DNA of 64,000 bases. It comes from Hymenobacter mucosus (GTDB lineage: Bacteria; Bacteroidota; Bacteroidia; Cytophagales; Hymenobacteraceae). Both the position numbers and the translations under genes were made by a program. The first letter of the stretch is position 1; the number at the start of each line of letters is the position of its first letter. Shown in pieces: positions 44,218 through 50,900 of this stretch. The notes beneath the pieces are model-generated. The model had not been told where the DNA came from. It did no database searches and worked only from the letters and a program-made list of their open reading frames with translations. The stretch is taken from the NCBI RefSeq assembly GCF_900188255.1, contig NZ_FZNS01000004.1, forward strand, positions 585,207 to 649,206, given 5' to 3'.

Positions 44218-44341
44218 ACTACATGGGCAGGAAAAGGGTTAGAGTGGTTTATATGCTTGCCGATTACCAAGGCCACAGGCCAGGATAGGCTTGACGCGCG
44301 CGGACCTTCCGGCGCAACCAACGAACAAAGCACAACCAAAA

Positions 44342-44355
44342 CCCCCGCAAGGGGG
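44342..44355. promoter_or_regulatory. Palindrome adjoining the -7 box (possible operator)
   Basis: CCCCCGCAAGGGGG has 5-bp G/C arms separated by GCAA and ends where the TATCTTTG box begins. Its position suits a repressor or a hairpin, but it is short and could be chance in GC-rich DNA. Confidence 0.3.
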
Positions 44356-44363
44356 TATCTTTG
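44356..44363 (+). promoter_or_regulatory. Candidate -7 box (TATCTTTG) for the decarboxylase
   Basis: Exact TAnnTTTG match, 178 nt before the ATG at 44542. Confidence 0.55.
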
Positions 44364-44541
44364 CGGGTCCTAAGTTCGGAAAAAGCTTTGCTTGGAAAAA
44401 GCGCATACAGTGGCGCTTATCAAAGCATTTTGCCCACTTATCGTACGCGTTCTTTTTCAACTAGGTAGGCGAGTGTTTACCCGCACCGCCGGCCATTCTT
44501 TCCTTCATCCTCACAAGAAAATAGCATCACCCCCTCCTTTA

Positions 44542-45945
44542 ATGGATACCTACCACTCCCTGATTTCGCAGACTTTCGATTTTCCCACCGACGAGTTTCA
44601 CGTTGAAAACGACGAGCTGCGCTTCCACGATATTGACTTGATGGCCCTGGTAGAAAAGCACGGCACCCCGCTGCGCCTCACCTACCTCCCCAAAATCAGC
44701 AGCCAGATTCAGCGGGCCAAGGAGTGGTTCCGCCTGGGCATTGAGCAAACTGGCTACCAGGGCCGCTACTCCTACGCCTACTGCACCAAGGCCTCACACT
44801 TCAGCTTTGTGGTGGAGGAAGCCTTAAAAAACGGCGTCCACATCGAAACTTCCAGCTGGTTTGACACCAATATCATTCGGGCCATGTACCAGAAGGGCAG
44901 GGTCACGAAGGATACCTATATCATCTGCAACGGGTTCAAGACCGAAGAATACAAGCGGGAAATCACGGCCCTCATCAACGATGGGTTTGTGAACTGTATG
45001 CCTATTCTCGACTCGCCGAACGAGGTAGACTACTACCACGACAACGTGCGCGAAAAGTGCAATGTAGGTATGCGCCTGGCTTCCGACGAGGAACCACGCT
45101 TTCAGTTCTACACTTCGCGCCTGGGCATTCGCTACACCGACGCCGTGCCGCTCTACGAGCAGAAGATCAAGGATGATCCGCGCTTTGAGCTGACGATGCT
45201 GCACTACTTCATCAATACCGGCATCAAGGACACCAGCTACTACTGGTCGGAGCTGAGCCGCTTCGTGCACAAGTACTGCGAGCTGCGTAAGGTGTGCCCT
45301 ACCCTCACCACCATCGACATTGGGGGCGGCTTACCCATTCAAACCAGCATTCAGAAGGAGTATGACTACCCCTACATGATTGCCGAGGTGCTGCGCACCA
45401 TCAAGCGCATCTGCGAGGAAGAAGGCGTACCAGAGCCCGACATCTTCACCGAATTCGGTATTTTCACCGTGGGTGAGTCGGGCGCTACGATCTACAGCAT
45501 TCTAGACGAGAAGCTGCAGAACGATAAGGAGCTCTGGTACATGATTGACGGCTCGTTTATCACCAACCTACCCGACACCTGGGCCCTCAACCAGCGCTTC
45601 ATTATGCTGGCCCTGAATGGCTGGAACCGCTCGTACAAGAAAATTCAACTTGGTGGCCTCACCTGCGATTCGCAGGACTACTACAACGCCGAAAAACATA
45701 TTTACCAGGTGTTTTTGCCGGAGCGCAAGCCTGCCCAAGACCCTAAGCCCCTGTATGTGGGCTTCTTCCACACCGGAGCTTACCAGGAGAGCTTGTCGGG
45801 GTACGGTGGCGTGAAGCACTGCCTGATTCCGGCACCGAAAATGGTTATTCTAGACCGCGCCGAGGATGGTACGCTCACGGATTACGTATTCGCAGAAGAG
45901 CAAAGTGGCGAGTCGATGATGCGCATTCTGGGCTACCAGAAGTAA
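44542..45945 (+). CDS. Arginine decarboxylase-type PLP enzyme (short form)
   Basis: 467 residues from the ATG at 44542 (MDTYHSLISQTFDFPTDEF). This is an alanine-racemase-fold decarboxylase: the PLP lysine is in YAYCTKASHFSF, the phosphate loop is TIDIGGGLPIQ, EFGIFTVGESGA lies in the second half, and the dimer active-site Cys is in LTCDSQDYYN. It is shorter than E. coli SpeA (about 660) and fits the compact Bacteroidota group annotated as arginine decarboxylase. It would make agmatine for polyamine synthesis. The longer upstream frame is rejected because it crosses the leader. Confidence 0.88.
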   Translation: MDTYHSLISQTFDFPTDEFHVENDELRFHDIDLMALVEKHGTPLRLTYLPKISSQIQRAKEWFRLGIEQTGYQGRYSYAYCTKASHFSFVVEEALKNGVHIETSSWFDTNIIRAMYQKGRVTKDTYIICNGFKTEEYKREITALINDGFVNCMPILDSPNEVDYYHDNVREKCNVGMRLASDEEPRFQFYTSRLGIRYTDAVPLYEQKIKDDPRFELTMLHYFINTGIKDTSYYWSELSRFVHKYCELRKVCPTLTTIDIGGGLPIQTSIQKEYDYPYMIAEVLRTIKRICEEEGVPEPDIFTEFGIFTVGESGATIYSILDEKLQNDKELWYMIDGSFITNLPDTWALNQRFIMLALNGWNRSYKKIQLGGLTCDSQDYYNAEKHIYQVFLPERKPAQDPKPLYVGFFHTGAYQESLSGYGGVKHCLIPAPKMVILDRAEDGTLTDYVFAEEQSGESMMRILGYQK

Positions 45946-45964
45946 GCCTGGAGGTAAGCCGAGC

Positions 45965-46010
45965 AACTGCCCCAAATTACGCCAGCCAATGGGGTAGTTT
46001 GGGGCAGTTT
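45965..46010 (+). terminator. Terminator-like hairpin after the decarboxylase
   Basis: AACTGCCCCAAATTAC pairs with GTAGTTTGGGGCAGTT (one mismatch) around a 13-nt loop, 20 bp after the stop; only a short T run. Confidence 0.65.
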
Positions 46011-46076
46011 GCCGATCTGGGGGTAGTATTAATCGAAAGCCGAAGTCGACAGCTTGGACGCCGCAGGGGCTTCCTG

Positions 46077-46084
46077 TATCTTTA
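46077..46084 (+). promoter_or_regulatory. Candidate -7 box (TATCTTTA) with CTTGG at -33
   Basis: One mismatch to TAnnTTTG, 35 nt before the first micro-lipoprotein ATG. TTGG at 46054 lies about 19 nt upstream of the box, the usual spacing of the -33 element. Confidence 0.45.
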
Positions 46085-46119
46085 CCGCTCTGAACCAGAC
46101 CTTTCTTATCTTCAATGCC

Positions 46120-46275
46120 ATGAAAAAAGTTCTACTATTTACCTGCGTCGCTTCGCTGGCTTTTAGTGCGTGCAACCGGAAGTCGCAGTGCCCCGCTTAT
46201 TCTAGCACCAAAGAGGCCACTCGTATTTCTTCCACTATTTCCGCTAGCGCAGCTACCCCGGCCCCTCGTCAGTAG
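46120..46275 (+). CDS. Tandem micro-lipoprotein, copy 1
   Basis: 51 residues from the ATG at 46120. MKKVLLFTCVASLAFSAC is a lipoprotein signal with lipobox FSAC; the mature part starts CNRKSQCPAYS and then is Ser/Thr/Ala-rich. Mature length is about 34 residues. The same layout (Cys, basic residue, K, CPAYS, then STK/ATK) recurs in the gene at 46453. It has its own promoter-like box and terminator. Function unknown; it may only decorate the membrane or carry a metal through the Cys. Confidence 0.75.
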   Translation: MKKVLLFTCVASLAFSACNRKSQCPAYSSTKEATRISSTISASAATPAPRQ

Positions 46276-46300
46276 TACTCGTGGCGTTGCCAGACTATTC

Positions 46301-46333
46301 GGCTCCTTCTGCTATGCGGAAGGAGCCTTTTTA
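46301..46333 (+). terminator. Terminator of micro-lipoprotein copy 1
   Basis: GGCTCCTTC (46301-46309) pairs with GAAGGAGCC (46319-46327), followed by TTTTTATTTT. Confidence 0.9.
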
Positions 46334-46452
46334 TTTTCTGCTCCTGCCAGTACCATAGGCACTAAATAAGATTGTTGAGACGTTGTACAGTCAAAATGCT
46401 CCTAATCAGAGCAGCTGTCCAGTTTCCCCACTTTTACATTTTGTAATATTCA

Positions 46453-46605
46453 ATGAGAAAGATTTTCATTTTCTCTTTGCTTAGCACGCTGGCTTTGGGC
46501 TCTTGCCGCACCAAATGTCCCGCTTACTCGGCTACTAAACCCGCTACTCAGGTAGCTACCGCCATTACGGCTAGTGCCGCTCTCACTACCCCTGAGCGAC
46601 AGTGA
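46453..46605 (+). CDS. Tandem micro-lipoprotein, copy 2
   Basis: 50 residues, ATG at 46453, TGA at 46603-46605. MRKIFIFSLLSTLALGSC is a lipoprotein signal with lipobox LGSC; the mature part starts CRTKCPAYSATK and then is Thr/Ala-rich and ends PERQ, against PAPRQ in copy 1. The K(x)CPAYS core and the ISA/ITASAA run are conserved between the two copies while the DNA has diverged, so both are under selection as proteins. A terminator separates the copies, so they are two transcripts. Confidence 0.7.
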   Translation: MRKIFIFSLLSTLALGSCRTKCPAYSATKPATQVATAITASAALTTPERQ

Positions 46606-46789
46606 AGAACACGCGTGGGCTCCCCCACGCAGTAGCGGAAGAATAGCGGCGGGGTGCTCGGCACCAAGGAAGCAAGCTAGGTTTATGAGAAGCTAGCACT
46701 GGTAGGAGGCACTGAAGAAGTTACTAAAGCAGACAATTTGGCACCTTCCTAGTAGCAGTTACATGTTACTGGCGGGCGGCTTTCTGTAT

Positions 46790-47314
46790 CTAGTAGGCGG
46801 TAGCCAAAATAAGGTCGGTAGCGGCGAGCAAGTCGGCTACGTGGGGCTGGTAGGTGGTAGCTTCTGAGTAACCCACCAAGATTCCGCGTACGCCTACCCG
46901 AGCGCCGGCTTCCATGTCGCGGTACCGGTCGCCAATCATCCAGCTTTGGGCAGGATTAAGGTGAAACCGGGCCATGGCCTTCTCGAGCATGAGGGAGCCT
47001 GGCTTGCGCGATAACGACTCTGACACGCTAGGATGGCCCGGGGCGAAATAGAAGGCATCTATCAGCCCTTGGCAGGCCTGCTGAAGCTTTTGATGGCACG
47101 CCTCTACCTCGGTGGCGGAATACAGTTGCTTGGCAATACCCGCTTGGTTAGTGACAACGATAAGATAGTAGCCAGCCTGCTTCAGTCGGGCTAGGCTCTC
47201 GGGTACGCCAGGCAGCACCACAAATTTCTCTACTTCCCACACGTAGTCTCCAATTTCGGCATTTAGTACACCGTCTCGGTCCAGAAATACCGCTTTATTG
47301 GGAGCATAAGTCAT
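46790..47314 (-). CDS. GmhB-like HAD-IIIA phosphatase without zinc cysteines
   Basis: 174 residues. Motif I is AVFLDRDGVLNAE (Asp12 and Asp14), motif II is LIVVTNQAGIAK, motif III has Lys104 in SRKPGSLML, and motif IV is WMIGDRYRDMEAGARVG. This is the D-glycero-D-manno-heptose 1,7-bisphosphate phosphatase/histidinol-phosphatase group. In GmhB the segment before RKP carries a zinc site with cysteines; here it reads YFAPGHPSVSESLSRKP with no Cys. The activity may therefore differ from GmhB. It is divergent from hemG and shares its promoter region. Confidence 0.85.
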   Translation of the reverse strand: MTYAPNKAVFLDRDGVLNAEIGDYVWEVEKFVVLPGVPESLARLKQAGYYLIVVTNQAGIAKQLYSATEVEACHQKLQQACQGLIDAFYFAPGHPSVSESLSRKPGSLMLEKAMARFHLNPAQSWMIGDRYRDMEAGARVGVRGILVGYSEATTYQPHVADLLAATDLILATAY

Positions 47315-47369
47315 AAGGCAAGCAGAAAAGAAGGGTGAAAGGGAAGCGAAACTAGCTAAATAGCGGCGC

Positions 47370-47377
47370 CAAAGGTA
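47370..47377 (-). promoter_or_regulatory. Candidate -7 box (TACCTTTG) for the GmhB-like gene
   Basis: Minus-strand TAnnTTTG match, 56 nt before the ATG at 47314 and only 9 nt from the oppositely oriented box at 47387. Confidence 0.55.
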
Positions 47378-47386
47378 CGGGGTGCC

Positions 47387-47394
47387 TACCTTTG
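47387..47394 (+). promoter_or_regulatory. Candidate -7 box (TACCTTTG) for hemG
   Basis: Plus-strand TAnnTTTG match, 46 nt before the ATG at 47440. The TTG inside it is not a start codon. Confidence 0.55.
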
Positions 47395-47439
47395 CACCCT
47401 GCTACTTCCTACCCTATCACCTCCTTACTTTTTCAAGAA

Positions 47440-48762
47440 ATGACCATAGCCATTTTGGGCGGCGGCATTTCGGGCCTCACCTTGGCCTGGTACCTGCAGC
47501 GGGCCGGCGCCGACTACGACCTGTATGAAGCGGCCGCCCGGCCCGGAGGCACCGTGCGCACCGAACGCCACGGCGACTATTTGCTGGAAACAGGTCCCAA
47601 TTCTCTTTTGCTCAGCCCCGAGCTGGATCAATTGCTACAGGGCTTGAACCTGACGAGCCAGATGCAAGACGCAGCGGCCGTCAGCCAAAACCGCTATGTG
47701 CTTAAGAATGGCAGCTACCAGAAGTTACCTGGTACGCCTCCGGCCCTACTCACGGGCAAGTTTTTCGGCCTGAAAACCAAGTTTAACCTATTGCGTGAGC
47801 TGACCCGCCCCGCAGCCCCCGCGGGTACGCCCGAAACACTGGCGGCCTTTTTCCGTCGTCGGTTTGGGTCGGAGGTAACGGACTACGCGCTCAACCCATT
47901 CATTGCTGGTATTTACGCCGGCGACCCGGAGCAGCTGCTGGTACAGCATACGTTTCCGCAACTGGCCGCCATGGAGCAGCAGCACGGTTCCGTGTTGCGT
48001 GGGCTCATGAAAAGCAAAGGCGGTGCCGGGCGCCGGCGCACCTTTACGCTGCACGGTGGCCTTCAAACGCTTACCGACACGCTGGCCCGGCAGCTACGGC
48101 GCGCTCACTTTAGCCACGGCATCACGGGGCTACACCGCCGCACTGATGATGGCCGGTGGGCGCTGGAAACTACTGGCGGCCCAGGCTTCCGCCTCTACGA
48201 CCATGTAGTGCTGGCCCTACCCACGTATACGGCGGCCGACTTGCTGCGCCCCCAGTTTTCAGCGGCGGCTGAGGCTTTGGAGCAGGTACACTACCCGCCC
48301 ATGACGGCTATCTACTCGGCGTACGACCGCGTGGCGGTGCAGCACCCACTCGATGGTTTTGGCGCCCTGCACCCCCGCGTAGAGCAGCCTTATGCCGCTG
48401 GTAGCATCTGGACTAGCTCCATCTTTCCTGACCGGGCCCCGGCCGGACAAGTGCTGTTCACGACCTTCGTGGGAGGCAGCCAGTACGAAGAGCAGGCCCG
48501 CCAGCCTGCCGAAACGCAGAAAGCAGCCGTGCACGCCGAACTAAGTCGGTTCTATGGCATTCAAGCTGCTCCTGTGTGGCAGTACCGCTACTACTGGGAG
48601 CGGGCTATTCCGCAGTTCGACCACCGGATTGGGCCTGCTCGGGCGGCGGTGGCAGCCTTGGCTGAACATGGCCTGCATGCCACGGCCAACTGGCAAGCCG
48701 GCGTGGGCGTCCCCGATTGCATTCGTCACGCTCAGCAGCTAGCCCAACAGCTCATGCGCTAG
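47440..48762 (+). CDS. hemG: Protoporphyrinogen oxidase, oxygen-dependent type
   Basis: 440 residues from the ATG at 47440. The FAD-binding N-terminus is AILGGGISGLTLAWYLQRAGADYDLYEAAARPGGTV, then LETGPNSLLLSPEL, FAAFFRRRFGSEVTDYALNPFIAGIYAGDPE and LHGGLQTLTDTLARQL, all typical of HemG/HemY-type enzymes of haem synthesis. The C-terminus WQAGVGVPDCIRHAQQLAQQL is the second FAD contact. The frame reaching up to 47392 is rejected because it starts inside the promoter box. Confidence 0.93.
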   Translation: MTIAILGGGISGLTLAWYLQRAGADYDLYEAAARPGGTVRTERHGDYLLETGPNSLLLSPELDQLLQGLNLTSQMQDAAAVSQNRYVLKNGSYQKLPGTPPALLTGKFFGLKTKFNLLRELTRPAAPAGTPETLAAFFRRRFGSEVTDYALNPFIAGIYAGDPEQLLVQHTFPQLAAMEQQHGSVLRGLMKSKGGAGRRRTFTLHGGLQTLTDTLARQLRRAHFSHGITGLHRRTDDGRWALETTGGPGFRLYDHVVLALPTYTAADLLRPQFSAAAEALEQVHYPPMTAIYSAYDRVAVQHPLDGFGALHPRVEQPYAAGSIWTSSIFPDRAPAGQVLFTTFVGGSQYEEQARQPAETQKAAVHAELSRFYGIQAAPVWQYRYYWERAIPQFDHRIGPARAAVAALAEHGLHATANWQAGVGVPDCIRHAQQLAQQLMR

Positions 48763-49018
48763 CACAGCCAGTATCTAAACCACGACCATCTTAGGCACCT
48801 ACCAGATCGTGCGCGTAAGCAAACTTCTTGGGGTGGTCCTGTTGTTGGACTTCTGAGGGCCGAAGCAACGCTTGGTGGATAGCGGGCATCTATGCTATCC
48901 ACGACGGCGTTTCTACCGTCCTTTGTACTCAGTACACTTCTTCTTATTCTTGCCTTTAGCGGCTTCCGAAACTGACACTCTTGTTCAGGTTGCTGCGTGG
49001 GCACTTCCGCCAAACCCC

Positions 49019-49026
49019 TACCTTTG
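49019..49026 (+). promoter_or_regulatory. Candidate -7 box (TACCTTTG), nearly leaderless
   Basis: Exact consensus, and its last base is 6 nt before the ATG at 49032. Transcription should start about 5-8 nt downstream, that is at or next to the start codon. Confidence 0.55.
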
Positions 49027-49031
49027 GCCCC

Positions 49032-49841
49032 ATGAATGACGGGCTTGTCCTAATACCGACTTATAACGAGCGTGAGAACATAGAATTGATTCTCCGTAAG
49101 GTATTTTCCTTGCCCAAAGCCTTCGATGTGCTCATCATCGATGATGGCTCTCCCGACGGCACGGCAGCAATTGTGCGCGAGCTACTACCGGAGTTTGCGG
49201 GCCGGCTATTTCTAGAGGAGCGCACCGGCAAGCTTGGCTTGGGTACGGCCTATATCCACGGCTTCAACTGGGCCCTGGCCCGGGGCTATGAGTACGTGTT
49301 TGAGATGGACGCCGACTTTTCCCATAACCCCGACGACCTGATTCGCCTCTACGATACGTGTGCTCATCAGCACTACGACCTGGCCATTGGGTCGCGCTAC
49401 ATCCAGGGAGTAAACGTGGTCAACTGGCCTATGGACCGCGTGCTTATGTCTTGGTTTGCGTCGGCGTATGTGCGCTTTATTACGCGCATGCCCATTATGG
49501 ATGCTACGGCGGGCTTTAAGTGCTACACGGCCCGCGTGCTGCGCACCATCCTGCAAAACCGGATTCAGTTTGTAGGGTACGCCTTCCAGATTGAAATGAA
49601 GTGGCTGGCTTACAAGTATGGCTTCCGGGTTAAAGAAGTGCCTATCATCTTCACCGACCGCACCCGAGGTGCTTCCAAAATGAGTAAGGGCATCTTCAAA
49701 GAAGCCTTCTTTGGAGTCGTGCAGTTGAAGGTTGCCAGTTGGTTCCGGCGCTTTGAGCGGACGGCACCCGAGCCCATAGTGACCGGCTCAACCGACCAGT
49801 TGTCAGCTACTTCCGCAACCCCATACCCCGAATCCCGGTAA
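49032..49841 (+). CDS. Polyprenol-phosphate mannosyltransferase-like GT2
   Basis: 269 residues from the ATG at 49032 (MNDGLVLIPTYNERENIELI). The GT2 nucleotide-binding signatures are PTYNERENI, VLIIDDGSPDGTA, TGKLGLGTAYIHGFNWAL, EMDADFSHNPDDL and YIQGVNVVNWPMDR. The C-terminus KEVPIIFTDRTRGASKMSK completes the DPM1-type soluble domain; no membrane segments follow. It would make polyprenyl-phosphate mannose (or another hexose), a donor for enzymes of the GT39 type such as the gene at 10720. Confidence 0.93.
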   Translation: MNDGLVLIPTYNERENIELILRKVFSLPKAFDVLIIDDGSPDGTAAIVRELLPEFAGRLFLEERTGKLGLGTAYIHGFNWALARGYEYVFEMDADFSHNPDDLIRLYDTCAHQHYDLAIGSRYIQGVNVVNWPMDRVLMSWFASAYVRFITRMPIMDATAGFKCYTARVLRTILQNRIQFVGYAFQIEMKWLAYKYGFRVKEVPIIFTDRTRGASKMSKGIFKEAFFGVVQLKVASWFRRFERTAPEPIVTGSTDQLSATSATPYPESR

Positions 49842-49860
49842 GCGAGAAAGGCCAGCGGCT

Positions 49861-49868
49861 TACTTTTG
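49861..49868 (+). promoter_or_regulatory. Candidate -7 box (TACTTTTG) for the second terC
   Basis: TAnnTTTG match, 29 nt before the ATG at 49898 and 20 nt after the stop of the upstream gene. Confidence 0.5.
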
Positions 49869-49897
49869 AGAAAAGTCGCACATCTTTTCCGCTACGC

Positions 49898-50848
49898 ATG
49901 GAAATAAGTCCGCTATTCTGGGTTGCCTTCAACGCATTCGTGCTGGCGCTACTGTTGCTAGACCTACTGGTATTCAACCGCAACGCCCACGTGGTGCGCA
50001 TGCGCGAAGCCTTGGGCTGGAGCGTCTTCTGGATCATCCTGTCGCTGTCGTTCAATGCGTTGGTGTACCGCTGGCTGGGCAAGCAGGCAGCTATGGAGTT
50101 CCTCACGGGCTACCTCATTGAGAAGTCTTTGAGCGTTGACAATCTATTCGTCTTTCTGCTCATCTTCTCCTACTTCAAAGTTCCGCCCCAATACCAGCAT
50201 AAGATCTTGTTCTGGGGCATTATTGGAGCACTGGTGCTACGCGCGGCCTTTATCCTGATTGGGGCGGCTCTGCTGGCCAAGTTCCACTTCCTGCTGTACT
50301 TCCTTGGGGCTTTCCTGGTGTATACTGGCGTGAAGATGGCCGCTAGTGCCGGCGAACCGGAAATAGACCCCGATAGCAACCCAGTGGTAAAGTTTCTGGG
50401 CCGCCACCTCCCCATTACTAGCCGCCTGCACGAGGGCAAGTTTTTTGTGCGTCAAGATGGCCTGCGCTACGCTACTCCGCTGTTTGTGGTACTGGTGATG
50501 GTAGAAACAACTGATGTTGTCTTTGCCGCCGACTCTATCCCCGCCATCCTGGCCGTCTCGCGCGACACATTTATTGTGTACACTTCCAATGTGTTTGCCC
50601 TGCTAGGTTTGCGGGCCCTGTATTTTGCCCTAGAGGGCCTGATGCGCCTGTTCCACTACCTGCACTATGGCCTGTCGCTTATTCTCATCTTCATTGGGGG
50701 CAAGCTGCTGGTATCAGAAATCTACCACGTATCTATGGGCTTATCCTTGGGTATCGTTGGGCTAATTCTGGCGGGGTCAGTAGGTCTGTCGCTTCTCTTC
50801 CCGAAGAAGCCGGAGGAAGAAACCTTTCCTAGAACGTCACGAGAATAG
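49898..50848 (+). CDS. TerC-family integral membrane protein, long form
   Basis: 316 residues, about nine membrane helices. The paired acidic motifs are EKSLSVDNLFVFLLIFSYF and VETTDVVFAADSIPAILAVS, as in Alx/TerC proteins of the manganese-export group. Between them a cytosolic loop has EIDPDSNPVVKFLGRHLPITSRLHEGKFFV, also typical of the long Alx type. It is a different subfamily from the short TerC protein at 41827. A clear bidirectional terminator follows. Confidence 0.92.
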   Translation: MEISPLFWVAFNAFVLALLLLDLLVFNRNAHVVRMREALGWSVFWIILSLSFNALVYRWLGKQAAMEFLTGYLIEKSLSVDNLFVFLLIFSYFKVPPQYQHKILFWGIIGALVLRAAFILIGAALLAKFHFLLYFLGAFLVYTGVKMAASAGEPEIDPDSNPVVKFLGRHLPITSRLHEGKFFVRQDGLRYATPLFVVLVMVETTDVVFAADSIPAILAVSRDTFIVYTSNVFALLGLRALYFALEGLMRLFHYLHYGLSLILIFIGGKLLVSEIYHVSMGLSLGIVGLILAGSVGLSLLFPKKPEEETFPRTSRE

Positions 50849-50853
50849 AGCAT

Positions 50854-50890
50854 AAAAAAGGCCGGCTACTTAATGTAGCCGGCCTTTTTT
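50854..50890. terminator. Bidirectional terminator
   Basis: AAAAAAGGCCGGCTAC and GTAGCCGGCCTTTTTT arms around a 5-nt loop, between convergent genes. Confidence 0.95.
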
Positions 50891-50900
50891 ACGTCATAGT

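Larger units (their letters stand above)
44218..44541. other. Divergent region between arginase and arginine decarboxylase
   Basis: A TATCTTTG box at 44356-44363 serves the plus strand. A CCCCCGCAAGGGGG palindrome sits at 44342-44355, directly before the box, and could be an operator. No minus-strand box was seen for the arginase. Confidence 0.45.

Noticed and set aside
47392..47440. Upstream TTG start for hemG
   Set aside because: It lies inside the TACCTTTG promoter box and adds residues that precede the FAD fold without homology.
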